Shown in pieces: positions 31,915 to 41,600 of a DNA stretch of 64,000 bases. The notes beneath the pieces are model-generated. The model worked only from the letters and a program-made list of their open reading frames with translations. It was not told the DNA's origin and did no database searches. Source of the DNA: CAYFXE01 sp964347035 (lineage in GTDB: Bacteria; Acidobacteriota; Aminicenantia; Aminicenantales; Aminicenantaceae). Position 1 is the stretch's first letter. The number at the start of each line of letters is the position of its first letter. Made by a program: the position numbers and the translations under genes. Where the stretch lies: positions 1-64,000 of the forward strand of contig CAYFXE010000004.1 in the NCBI GenBank assembly GCA_964347035.1, given 5' to 3'.

Positions 31915-34050
31915 TCAACGCCTGAGCAATCCTCCAACAAGGAAAAGAAGACAGAAAGAATTCAACAGAAAGAGGTATTTCAAGAGGAGTGGAAGTCCCA
32001 CCAGCGGGATGAGGATGGAGGAAGCAGCCAACGCTCCTAGGAAGGATCCCAGAAGATCCAAGCCGTAGCCAAGACCAAAGTTGTTTCTCTCCTTCAAAAA
32101 AAGATGATTCGAAACGACAAATAAATCTCCTCCCAAGAAACCAAGGACAAGCAGAAACAGGAAGAATAACATCTCGGGAAGATGTATGTGCAACAAAAGA
32201 TAGAAAGCTAAGACTATGAGAATAAAACCGAATTGGATGAAGAGGATTTGTGTGAAACGGATTGTTCTCCTTTTTCTACCCCGCAAAGCCCCCAAGGACA
32301 AGCCTATCATAAAGGCTGCCAGAAGCAGGGCAATCTTTTGATAAAGATAGCCGTAAAGAGTCTGGAAGGAAATAATGACGATGATCTCAAATATAATCGT
32401 CGTCAAGCCCATCACAGCCAAGGGCACCAGAAAAAAAGAAGTTTTTTTTCTTTTCAACCAGAGCATGAAGAGAATAACAATAAATATGAACAACGGAAAA
32501 TCCAAAAGCCAGAACGGCCGCAGATCAGACAAGAAGGAGAATATCTTCTTCTCCAAGCCTACAAACTGGCTGCTCCAGAGGACCGAATTATAGAAGTAAC
32601 TTATGGGAACAAAATCCAGATTGATCTGCGTTTTGCCCTCTGAAATCTTGTCCTCGAGCATGTTGACTCTGAGCGAGTTCAATCGAGAAAACAAAATCTC
32701 GGGGCTGACATGCACATTTTGCAGATTGAAGTCTTCGATTCTCCGAATGAGGTTATCGATATCAATGGAGAGGGAAGAAAAAGAGGCGAGAAATATGTTT
32801 GTTCCTCCAGGGACGACGTTCACTTCAGGAAAGACATTCCTGAGCGTATGGTAAATGGAGGCCAGAAAATTCTGGAGTTCACGACTGATGTAGTTTTCAG
32901 CCGAAGGCACTCGAAAAGAGAAGACACCATTCTCGGTCAACCTATCCTTGACAATCAGGAAAAATTCTTTGGTGTAGAACCTGTTGATTTGAGCTGTGGC
33001 CGGTTCAGGAAGGTTCAGGATGATGACATCGTATTTTTGATCGGCTTTGCTGAGGAAGGCTCTCCCGTCTCGATAAAAGGTGTTGACCCGTTCATTCCGG
33101 AAAACATCCTGTTCCTCGACAGGGAGGTATTTCAAGGAAAGGTTGATGATTTCAGGGTCAATTTCCACATAGTCAACCCGGGCGTGGGGATATTTTAAAA
33201 TCTCCTTCATACTCCCGCCCACGCCTCCACCCACCAACAACACATTTTTGGCCAGGGGATTCTGGAGAAGAGCAAAATGAACAGATTCTTCGGCGACGGC
33301 CAGGTTCGGGTAAGAATAAACCATCATCGTGTTGTTGTACAGAGAAATCTGTTCTTCTGTTTTGAGGATTTGAAGTTTACCATAGGGGGTATCCTGACTC
33401 TCCTGAAGCGCATAAGGCTCCCAGAAGATTCTCTGGCTACGGACATCGAAGAGGCTGAAACATCCCAACAAGATCAAGAGAAAAAAGAGTAGTAACTTCT
33501 GTTTCTTCATTCCGAAAGAAACAAACACAAAAACAACCGCCATGGCAGCTATGAGTGCCGCACCATGCCAGTTCGAAAACAACGGAATGAACAAAAGATA
33601 AACAACAATTCCAGCAGTCGAGGCCCCGATGGATTCGAGCAAGTAGACACGAGACAGGTTCCCCTCCAGAAAATACGTATTGAAGACAAAAAGCAGGCCC
33701 AGGGGGAAGCTGACAAAAAAACTGATGACCAGAGAAAAGGTCAACATCGGCACCATCCCGGTTATCTCCCCAGGAAGAAGCCCGAACAAGAATCGGGAAA
33801 ACCTGAGGCTGATGAGACAGAGTGGAAAGACAAGAATGACTCCATAATACATTCGTGGGAACTTCTTCTGGCTGTACTTGAATTTCGAAGCCAAAATACT
33901 CCCCAATCCTCCCCAGAGGAGCCAGGAGGCCAGCAGAAGCCCGAAGGTGATTTCATTGCCGTAGAAATGAACGGAAAATTCTCTCAGGAGAAAGATTTGG
34001 AAAGAAAGCGCAAGGAATCCGAGAAGGAAGGGAGGCAAAGCGTTTATCAA
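31915..34050 (-). CDS. Membrane-embedded spermidine synthase-like protein
   Basis: 711 aa from a TTG at 34050, whose TTGA overlaps the stop of the upstream radical SAM gene and gives a hydrophobic start (INALPPFLLGFLALSF). About seven membrane segments (residues 1-215) precede a soluble spermidine-synthase-like Rossmann domain (about 240-500: LYNNTMMVYSY, VLLVGGGVGGSMKEIL, VDYVEIDPEIINLSLKYLP, DGRAFLSKADQKYDVIILNLPEP). About six more segments follow (565-711). Bacteria have many such fused proteins of unknown function. The glycine motif GGGVGG and acidic DYVEIDPE suit S-adenosylmethionine-type nucleotide binding, but the aminopropyl acceptor is unknown. It may act with the radical SAM protein encoded just before it. 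Confidence 0.75.
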   Translation of the reverse strand: MINALPPFLLGFLALSFQIFLLREFSVHFYGNEITFGLLLASWLLWGGLGSILASKFKYSQKKFPRMYYGVILVFPLCLISLRFSRFLFGLLPGEITGMVPMLTFSLVISFFVSFPLGLLFVFNTYFLEGNLSRVYLLESIGASTAGIVVYLLFIPLFSNWHGAALIAAMAVVFVFVSFGMKKQKLLLFFLLILLGCFSLFDVRSQRIFWEPYALQESQDTPYGKLQILKTEEQISLYNNTMMVYSYPNLAVAEESVHFALLQNPLAKNVLLVGGGVGGSMKEILKYPHARVDYVEIDPEIINLSLKYLPVEEQDVFRNERVNTFYRDGRAFLSKADQKYDVIILNLPEPATAQINRFYTKEFFLIVKDRLTENGVFSFRVPSAENYISRELQNFLASIYHTLRNVFPEVNVVPGGTNIFLASFSSLSIDIDNLIRRIEDFNLQNVHVSPEILFSRLNSLRVNMLEDKISEGKTQINLDFVPISYFYNSVLWSSQFVGLEKKIFSFLSDLRPFWLLDFPLFIFIVILFMLWLKRKKTSFFLVPLAVMGLTTIIFEIIVIISFQTLYGYLYQKIALLLAAFMIGLSLGALRGRKRRTIRFTQILFIQFGFILIVLAFYLLLHIHLPEMLFFLFLLVLGFLGGDLFVVSNHLFLKERNNFGLGYGLDLLGSFLGALAASSILIPLVGLPLLLKYLFLLNSFCLLFLVGGLLRR

Positions 34051-35168
34051 GTCCAAATCCCAGGGATAGGGTGACGACAGAACTTGCACTGTCCTTTTTC
34101 CATCTCGACTTTCTTGATCTGGTAACCAACACGCTGGATGATCACTTTTTGACATTGAGGACAGTACGTGCTTTCAGCCTCGTGTCCAGGAACGTTTCCT
34201 ATGTAAGCATAATGAATTCCCTCTTCGAGCGCAATGCGCCGCGATCTCTCCAGGATGGAGATGGGTGTGGGAGGAAGATTTTTAACCAGATACATCGGAT
34301 GAAATCGCGAAAAATGCACTGGGACATCTGGTCCGACTTCCTCCATCATCCAGCGGCACATCTTCCGGATTTCCTCGGGGCTGTCGTTCAGGGTAGGGAT
34401 GACAAGGTACACGATTTCAAGCCAGGATTGACTTTGATGGACAATTCTTATCGCCTCAAGCACGGGCTCCAATTCTCCTCTTACATAATCGGTATAGAAA
34501 GGTTGGGAAAAGGCCTTTAAATCGATCTTAATCCCCTCTACCACCTGAGTTAACTCTCGCAGAGGTGCGGGATTTATGTGACCCCCTGTAATCACCACGC
34601 TTTTTATCGCCTTTTTTCTTGATGCCACGGCCGTGTCGTACATGTATTCGAAAAACACGACGGGCTCAGTGTAGGTGTAGGCAATAACCGGGCAGCGATT
34701 TTTTTGAGCGAGCGCGGCGACCTGATGAGGAGGAAGGTCGTAGTGACGAACCTGTTCAGGTCTAACCTGGGAAATTTCCCAATTCTGACAGAATTTACAG
34801 TTCACGTTACAGCCGGCTGTGGCCAAGGAGAGCGCAGTACTCCGGGGCAGAAAATGGAAGAGAGGCTTTTTTTCTATGGGGTCGATATGGATCGCACACG
34901 CTTTCCCATAAACCAGGGTATAATATGTGCCGCCTATGTTTTCTCTAACACCGCAGTAGCCTCTCTCTTTATCACCCAACTTACAGAATCGAGGACAGAG
35001 CTCACACTCTATTTCTCTGTCAGGGAGCTTTTTATAATACCAAGCCTCTACCTTGGAGAGATTGGCCTCCTCGCCAAAGGCATAGAGGTCCATCAGAAGA
35101 GGCTTTAGGCCTGAGGAGGCCAAAAGAGTAGCTCCTCCGACCGCTTTAAAAAAATATCTTCTGTCCAT
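34047..35168 (-). CDS. amrS: AmmeMemoRadiSam-type radical SAM protein with Tat-like signal
   Basis: 373 aa from the ATG at 35168, preceded by AAGGAG. The N-terminus MDRRYFFKAVGGATLLASSG has the twin-arginine pattern (RRxFFK, then hydrophobic core), odd for a SAM enzyme. N-terminal cysteines CELCPRFCKLGDKERGYCG, the radical SAM triad CNVNCKFC near 125, KIDLKAF and TLNDSPEEIRKM, and a C-terminal zinc-ribbon-like CPQC...CKFC. The family occurs with Memo and AMMECR1 proteins; neither is in the window. Coupled by overlap to the spermidine-synthase-like gene. Substrate unknown. Confidence 0.85.
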   Translation of the reverse strand: MDRRYFFKAVGGATLLASSGLKPLLMDLYAFGEEANLSKVEAWYYKKLPDREIECELCPRFCKLGDKERGYCGVRENIGGTYYTLVYGKACAIHIDPIEKKPLFHFLPRSTALSLATAGCNVNCKFCQNWEISQVRPEQVRHYDLPPHQVAALAQKNRCPVIAYTYTEPVVFFEYMYDTAVASRKKAIKSVVITGGHINPAPLRELTQVVEGIKIDLKAFSQPFYTDYVRGELEPVLEAIRIVHQSQSWLEIVYLVIPTLNDSPEEIRKMCRWMMEEVGPDVPVHFSRFHPMYLVKNLPPTPISILERSRRIALEEGIHYAYIGNVPGHEAESTYCPQCQKVIIQRVGYQIKKVEMEKGQCKFCRHPIPGIWT

Positions 35169-35275
35169 TCTCCTTATATCGTAAACTGGTTGCGGATGTC
35201 TGTAAAGCTCGAACATTAGAAACTGAGCCTGAGATGGCTATATCCAAGTCTGTGTTTCATCCACTTCGTTCCAAA

Positions 35276-36166
35276 TCAGGTGTCCTTTTCTATGATTTGA
35301 ATCTTATCGAGGCTACCTGTACCCAAGCCCATTTTCTCCGCTGTTTCCAAGTATACGGGCTGTCTGTTCTCTTCTTTTAAGGAAGTCAGTCCCTCTCGGG
35401 ATCGCAAATCTTCTATAATCTTCCAACCCACGGCATCGGCGGCTACAGGGTCAAGGCTGAAGATGAGTGCCTCATAATTCTCGGCCCATCTCGAGTGGTA
35501 GGAAGGTCCCCGATGATACTGGACAATCAAAGCATCGATGATGGATAATTTGTGTTTTCCTTTGATGAGGTCGGTATCGAAGAGTTCCGCTACAAAGGGA
35601 TTGCAATTTGTATCGTGGTATTTGTTCGGGTTGTGGACCGCCCCGAAGTAGTTTTTCATCCCAGCCGTCACTCCTGCCAGACCATGATCCTTTAGGATGG
35701 CGAGACTTATCGAAGCTGTGACGTATCGAGCTTGAATCTGGGAGAACAGGCTGCCTATGTTAAGATGCGAAACTAACTCGCGCTCATAACCCACGCCGTT
35801 AGTATCGGTCCCAAAAACTTTAATACCTTTGTTATTCATGTTGAGGCGATAACCTGCCTGCTTTAATTCCCTGTTTGTTCGGTCCCAGACAACGATGTTT
35901 TCTCGATTCAGACCGCACTCTGAAAGAAGAGAGGCAAGACAAACAGAGACATCAGGTGAAGTGGAAAGTTTGCTTCCTGCTATAGTGTTGACCTTTATCC
36001 CCACTCGATCTTTTTTGCTAAAGATTGAGAGAAAACACTCTGGGAGATTTCCTCCTTGTATCAAAGCCTCCATGGCTGTTTTGCACATGCAAGCCAGCCT
36101 CTTATGTTTGGCATCTCTAGATTGATCCAAGATTCCTTTGGCCCTGACTATGATGACCTTTGACAT
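35276..36166 (-). CDS. DUF362 domain protein
   Basis: 296 aa from the ATG at 36166 (MSKVIIVRAKGILDQ), which has CAGGA before it; a TTG five codons upstream is less likely. Conserved DUF362 blocks: VGIKVNTIAGSKLSTSPDV, LKDHGLAGVTAGMKNYFGAVHNPNKYHDTNCNP split here over 165-200, and ALIFSLDPVAADAVGWKII. No ferredoxin domain is attached, unlike many DUF362 proteins. Function of the family is not established. It is read in the same direction as the radical SAM gene, 107 bp before it. Confidence 0.82.
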   Translation of the reverse strand: MSKVIIVRAKGILDQSRDAKHKRLACMCKTAMEALIQGGNLPECFLSIFSKKDRVGIKVNTIAGSKLSTSPDVSVCLASLLSECGLNRENIVVWDRTNRELKQAGYRLNMNNKGIKVFGTDTNGVGYERELVSHLNIGSLFSQIQARYVTASISLAILKDHGLAGVTAGMKNYFGAVHNPNKYHDTNCNPFVAELFDTDLIKGKHKLSIIDALIVQYHRGPSYHSRWAENYEALIFSLDPVAADAVGWKIIEDLRSREGLTSLKEENRQPVYLETAEKMGLGTGSLDKIQIIEKDT

Positions 36167-36237
36167 TGTTCCTGGTTTCAACTTAATAGATACTCCTCCT
36201 TCACCGCGTTGTCAACAATCCTTCATGACTCTGAACT

Positions 36238-36316
36238 GGGGTCAGGCCTTATCCTAAAGTTTTGTACTCGGGTAAAGGTGGAGACAAAGCGCTTCCGGAC
36301 GACAAGGCCTGATCCC
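36238..36316. repeat. GGGGTCAG-type palindromic element, copy B (79 bp)
   Basis: GGGGTCAGGCCTT at 36238-36250 pairs with AAGGCCTGATCCC at 36304-36316 (one mismatch). The interior (TTTTGTACTCGGGTAAAG, GACAAAGCGCTTC, GGACGACAAGGC) is nearly identical to copy D at 53564-53644. It lies between the DUF362 and DUF6599-like genes; frames that read through it are not real. Confidence 0.8.
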
Positions 36317-36415
36317 AGCAGCAGAAAAAATGCTCCCTCAAGAGATTCAGGGCTTGTCAAAAAAGCAATCGGAGATTATATTAAAGAATACGTACTGACT
36401 GAAGGAGAATCGGCA

Positions 36416-37339
36416 ATGAGACGTCAAAAAACATCCAAAGCATTCGTGTTTATCATCATTTGTTTCGGCTTATTTTGCCTACAGACTAGCAGCTCCGAGG
36501 AAAAAAGTTATTCATCCCTTCGCTATCTTCTTCCGAAGGTTGAATCCTTCAATTTTTCCGAAACTCCTCAAGATTACTTTCCTGAAACCCTGTACGAATA
36601 TATCAACGGAGCTGCGGAGATATACCTTGGGTATAACTTTAATCAGCTCATCGTCGGCCAATACCAGATGAATAAGAGTGATGCATCTCTCTCTGTTGAG
36701 ATTTATGATATGGGGAATGATTTCAATTCTTTCGGGATTTACAGTGCCGAGAGATTCGCAGACGCCGAATTTATTTCAGTCGGTAACCAGGGCTATCTGG
36801 AAGAAGGAACGTTGAATTTTATCGTGGGAAAGTACTATGTCAAGCTCTTGTGTTTTGATTGCGGTAAGAATCCAGAGCCGGTATTAAGGTTGTTCTCTGA
36901 GGAGATCCTGAAGAATATCGAAGATAAGGGACAGCTTCCTCCTCTTCTCAGCGTCCTCAAACAGGAAGGCATCATCCCCAACAGTGAAAAATTTATCCTG
37001 CGCAATTTTTTAGGATATGAGTTTCTCGAAAACGGCTATGTGGCCAGTTTTAAACTTGGAGACTTGGAGTTTGACTGTTTCCTCATCGAGGGAAAAACTG
37101 CAGAAGACGCCCGACAGATGTTGAAAAAGTATTTAGAAAAGCGAAAACAAGGAAATCCTGAGAAAATATCTCTTGGATATCACCTCAAGGACCGCTATTA
37201 TGGACATATCTTCCTAGCTCATGTTAAGAATTACCTCTGTGGCGTGATGAAAATCAAGGATGGATCTGAAAAGTTGGGAGAACAATATCTCGAGGCTTTA
37301 CTGAATTCTTTGAAAACCCATCAACGTCCGCAAAATTGA
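36416..37339 (+). CDS. Secreted DUF6599-like protein
   Basis: 307 aa. The ATG at 36416 follows GAAGGAG by eight bases and starts a signal peptide (MRRQKTSKAFVFIIICFGLFCLQTSS, split here as basic region plus 15-residue core). The longer frame from 36209 runs through a repeat element and is rejected. Mature protein: LYEYINGAAEIYLGYNF near 58-74, VEIYDMGNDFNSFGIYSAERF, VGKYYVKLLCFD. These blocks look like DUF6599, a family seen mostly in Acidobacteria-like bacteria; I am moderately sure of the family. No enzymatic motif is visible. Probably periplasmic. Confidence 0.7.
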   Translation: MRRQKTSKAFVFIIICFGLFCLQTSSSEEKSYSSLRYLLPKVESFNFSETPQDYFPETLYEYINGAAEIYLGYNFNQLIVGQYQMNKSDASLSVEIYDMGNDFNSFGIYSAERFADAEFISVGNQGYLEEGTLNFIVGKYYVKLLCFDCGKNPEPVLRLFSEEILKNIEDKGQLPPLLSVLKQEGIIPNSEKFILRNFLGYEFLENGYVASFKLGDLEFDCFLIEGKTAEDARQMLKKYLEKRKQGNPEKISLGYHLKDRYYGHIFLAHVKNYLCGVMKIKDGSEKLGEQYLEALLNSLKTHQRPQN

Positions 37340-37346
37340 TATAATT

Positions 37347-37721
37347 TTAATCCAGAATGCTTAGGTTTTTCTGGGATAGATAATCCTGCAGTCTCCTGAA
37401 TTCCTGGTCTAGAAGAAAAAGGGATTCCTGTGCTTTTTTGATGTTTTTCTCTTTTCCCGATTCTTCGATTTCGTAGGAGGCTTTTTGAAGATGGACGAGG
37501 CTTAAATTCGCAGACGACCCCTTCAAATTATGTCCTAGCTCTCTAATCTGCTCGAAATCCTCACTCTCAACAGCCCTTTGGAGCTTTGTAAACTTTTCTG
37601 AAAAATCTTCAGTGTAGATAGTGATAAGATCATACAGGAAGGCCTCATCTCCTCCTATTCTTTCCAGGGCAGAAGATACGTCTATGGGAGCCGTGGTCTT
37701 AGAAGGTATCAAGTCATCCAT
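37347..37721 (-). CDS. Histidine phosphotransfer (Hpt) protein
   Basis: 124 aa from the ATG at 37721 (MDDLIPSKTTAPIDVSSAL), with GAGAGG six bases upstream; a longer frame overlaps the preceding gene and is rejected. Single Hpt domain: ERIGGDEAFLYDLITIY, then the phospho-accepting His in IRELGHNLKGSSANL (about residue 66), and ELEESGKE-like helix. The giant hybrid kinase upstream has two receivers but no Hpt, so this protein is its likely phosphorelay partner. Last gene of the signalling operon. Confidence 0.9.
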   Translation of the reverse strand: MDDLIPSKTTAPIDVSSALERIGGDEAFLYDLITIYTEDFSEKFTKLQRAVESEDFEQIRELGHNLKGSSANLSLVHLQKASYEIEESGKEKNIKKAQESLFLLDQEFRRLQDYLSQKNLSILD

Positions 37722-37746
37722 TTTAAGCCTCTCATTGGGAAGAAAT

Positions 37747-38661
37747 TTAGGAATACCTATTGATAACGATACAATTGCGTCCGTTTCTTTTGGCTTGATA
37801 CAGGGCATTGTCGCTGGCTTTGATCAAGTTGTCAGTCGATATCTCAGGTTGATTTTCGGAAGAAAAAGCGCCCAGGCTAAGGGTAACACCAAGAGAGCCC
37901 ATATCTGTTTTAATCTTTTTCTGAGAGACAGCCAAGCGCAGTCGTTCAGCGATGACTTGGACCTGAGTTAAACGACAGTTGGGAAGAACCACGAGAAGTT
38001 CGTCTCCTCCGTACCGACCGATCCTGTCGTAAAGACGGACATTCTTTTTCATGCGTGAAGCCACTTCGATAAGAACAACATCGCCGACGAGATGACCGTA
38101 GGTATCGTTAATGTTCTTGAAATAGTCAATATCGACAAGGAGCATCCCCACCGGTTTTTTTTCTCTTCGACTTCGATCGAGCTCTTCTTCGAGGAGTTGA
38201 ATGATCGCGGCCCGATTCCAGAGTTTAGTCAGACTGTCTTGTTTGGCCTGTTCTTCTATCTTTTTTTTTGAGTATATGAGTTGATTTTGAAGGTCAACGA
38301 TCCTTTTCCCAGTTTGCAGCCGTGCCTTCAATTCCAGAGGATCAAAGGGTTTGACGATATAATCATCCGCCCCGGCCCTGAATCCTTGGAGAAGGTCTTC
38401 TTGACGATCTTTAGAAGTCAGCAGAATGATATACGTGTAATTGTCTTTCTTCAGATGGCGGACTTTCTGACACAGCTCCAATCCATTGATCTTGGGCATC
38501 ATCCAATCCAGGATAGCTAGCGGGATTTCATCTTTTTGAAAAACCTTCCAGGCCTGTTGACCATTGCTGGTGATCGCCACTTTGTAGCCCCAATTTTTGA
38601 TGTTCTTTTCCAAAACCTTGGAAGAAATTTTGTCATCCTCGGCGATGAGAACTTTCATCAT
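37747..38661 (-). CDS. Response regulator with GGDEF domain (diguanylate cyclase)
   Basis: 304 aa from the ATG at 38661 that overlaps the kinase stop by 4 bp. Receiver (1-120): EDD acidic pocket, phospho-Asp in LAILDWMMPKING, Lys in IVKPFDP. A short linker coil, then GGDEF domain (140-304): DSLTKLWNRAAI, VDIDYFKNINDTYGHLVGD, and the active site GRYGGDELLVVLPN, a GGDEL version that is compatible with activity. No RxxD inhibitory site is obvious. Makes cyclic-di-GMP when phosphorylated, by inference from family. Confidence 0.92.
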   Translation of the reverse strand: MMKVLIAEDDKISSKVLEKNIKNWGYKVAITSNGQQAWKVFQKDEIPLAILDWMMPKINGLELCQKVRHLKKDNYTYIILLTSKDRQEDLLQGFRAGADDYIVKPFDPLELKARLQTGKRIVDLQNQLIYSKKKIEEQAKQDSLTKLWNRAAIIQLLEEELDRSRREKKPVGMLLVDIDYFKNINDTYGHLVGDVVLIEVASRMKKNVRLYDRIGRYGGDELLVVLPNCRLTQVQVIAERLRLAVSQKKIKTDMGSLGVTLSLGAFSSENQPEISTDNLIKASDNALYQAKRNGRNCIVINRYS

Positions 38662-41600
38662 GAGTGACTCCAACGGTCAACATTTGGCTGTGAAGGTTTC
38701 GGACTCGCTTTCTTTAGCACACGATCAATCGTAGCAAAAAGTTCTTCAGGCTTTATCGGCTTCGAGACATAATCGTCCATACCGGCCTCAAGACATCGTT
38801 CGCGATCACCTTTCATCGCATGGGCCGTCAAAGCAATGATGGGAATATGACCGTTCGTTTCTTTCTCCTTTTCCCGAATGGCTGCAGTCGCCTCGAATCC
38901 ATCCATCTTAGGCATTTGTACATCCATCAGGACAACATCAAAAAGGTGCTTCTCGAATTCTTCTAAGGCCTCCTTTCCATTGTGAGCTGATGTGACTTGA
39001 TGTCCGTTCTTTTCGAGCATATAACACACCACTTTTTGATTGATAAGATTGTCTTCAGCAACGAGTATCCGGTAGGCGGGACAAGGCTCGTTGGGTGAAG
39101 ACTGGGTGGGAGATATCTCAACCACCCTATCTTCGGGCATCTTCTTCAAAATGTGCATGATTGCATTCAATAGCTCCGACTGCCTTATTGGTTTGGTAAT
39201 AAAGGCTGACACTCCAAGCTTCTGCCAAGGAACGGCATCGCCCTTGGTTTTGGTTGAATTTAACATGACGATGGTGGACTTAGCAAGGTTTGGATTTTGT
39301 TTAATTTCCTGAGCCAAAATGAAACTATCCATTCCTGGCATGTAGGCATCCATCACCACGAAGGCAAAGGGAGTGCCCATGCTTTGGGCCCGATCGATAA
39401 GCACTCTGGCTTCTTCGCCAGTCTCGGCCTCTGTCGGGATCGCCCGCCAGTTAGTGAGCATTTTACTGAGGATATCGCGGTTGGTTGCACTGTCATCGAT
39501 TATCAGAGCTGAAAATCCCTCAATGCCCTTGAGATGAGAATTGCAAATAGTCTCTTCTTTGGCCACGGGGAATCTGAAACGGGCTGTAAAATGGAAGGTC
39601 GAACCCATTCCTCTCTGACTCTCAACCCATATTTTCCCACCCATCAGTTCGACGAGTTGCGAACAGATTGCTAATCCCAGTCCAGTGCCCCCGAATTTTC
39701 GCGTCATCGAGCCGTCAGCTTGAGCAAAAGCATCGAAGATCAGCCGCTGTTTTTCCTCTGGAATGCCTATGCCTGTATCCTTTATGGCGAAATGGACGGA
39801 AACCTCTTCTTGGTTATTTGAATCTTCTTCCAAAGAAACCAAAACCTCGCCTTTTTCCGTGAACTTGATGGCATTGTCGATCAGATTGATCAAGACCTGG
39901 CGGAGTCTTCCTGGATCCCCAAGAACATCGTAAGAAAGATTGTGGGGAATATCACAGACTAGCTCGAGCTTCTTCTTGTGGGCTTGGACAGAAAGAGAGG
40001 AGACGGTCTCGTAGATGAATTCTTGAAGGTTGAATTGTGTCATCTCCAGTTCAAGCATCCTGGCTTCAACCTTCGAGAAGTCAAGGATATCATTGATGAG
40101 AACCATTAAAGCTTCAGCCGATGAGCGTATTCCCTCGATGTATTTTCGTTGTTCAGGAGTGAGGTTTGTGTTGAGGGCTAGGCCAGTCATTCCCAATATG
40201 CCGTCCATTGGTGTCCGAATTTCGTGGCTCATGTTGGCTAAGAATTCACTCTTGGCATTGTCGGCCTCTTGAGCCTCTTTTTGCGCTCGAACCAAGTCTG
40301 TGACTTCCGTAACATTGAAGACAAATCCCTGATAGCTATCTTTGTGATAGATAGGCTGGAAACAAAAAATTGTTTCTAATTCGGATAAAGTTTTTTGGAT
40401 AGAGACCGGTGGTGAATTGAGATTGTGTTTGAAGTTTTCAATTTCACTCCTTATCTTCTCATCTATAAAAAATGAATCTATCTCCCATATAGGTTTACCT
40501 ACAACCTCAGACCTCTTTTTGTTGATCAGATTGAGAAAATAATCATTCACTTCAATAATTTTATCCTGGTTATCTGTGTAAACGATCCCCTCTTCTAAAC
40601 TTGAAATAATCGCTGAGAGTTTGGTGGCCTCCCTCTGGAGGGTCTCCTCTGCTTGTTTTCGTTCAGAAATATTCCGATGCACTCCTTCCACTCCTGTCGG
40701 CTGTTTATTCTCATCGTACATGATGCGCGCATTGATTGAAGTATCGATTACTCTTCCATCCTTAGCTTTCAGCTTGATCTCATAATCATTCAGTTTTCCT
40801 CCTGCTTCTTTTAATTCCTTAACAAATACTTCTCTTTCCTCGGGATTAGCATAAAAATCAGAGGCATAATGACCGATGATTTCTTCTGGGGTATAACTGG
40901 CTTGTGAGAATATAGAAGGGCTGATGACTGTTACCCGACCCTCATTATCCGTTCGGTAATAAATATCATGGAAGGATTCAAAAATATTCCTGTATTTTTC
41001 CTCACTTTCCCGTAATGCCACTTCTGTCCTAGCTGAACGGATAACCTGAGCTGTTGACTCGGCAATTCCCTCCAACAGCGCATCTTCATCAGAAGAAATA
41101 CTGTGTTGGCTAAAAAGAGCAAGCACACCGATGGTTTCCCTCTCAGCAGAGAGAAGCCGATATCCGGCAAAGGAAACCAGGTCAAGCTCTTTGGCCCAGT
41201 TGTGATTATGTACTCGGGGATCGCTCGTCACATCGTTGGTGAGAAACTTGGGATCTCGACCGGTTGCTACTTGACCGATCTTGTAACATCCGAGAGGCAC
41301 TCTGCTATGTATCTTACTGTCAACATGTGNNNNNNNNNNGTGTATAACGACCTGAACTGACTACAAGATGAAGACAACGATCTCGATTCTGGCAAACATG
41401 CAGTCCTTCGGTTATTTTCGCATGAGGACAACCTGAATCACATTTATCTCCTGGCCTTGTTATCCAAATACGAGCGAAATCAGCATCAAAGATGGCCACA
41501 ACCTCATCAGTAATCAGTTTGAGTTTGTCTTCAAGGCTTATGGACTTTAGCAGATTCTCCTTTAATCGATTTAAGCGTCCAATCCGCATTTCTGTTTGGT

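Noticed and set aside
36209..36415. N-terminal 69 codons of the DUF6599-like frame
   Set aside because: They translate repeat element B; the ATG at 36416 has the ribosome site and signal peptide.
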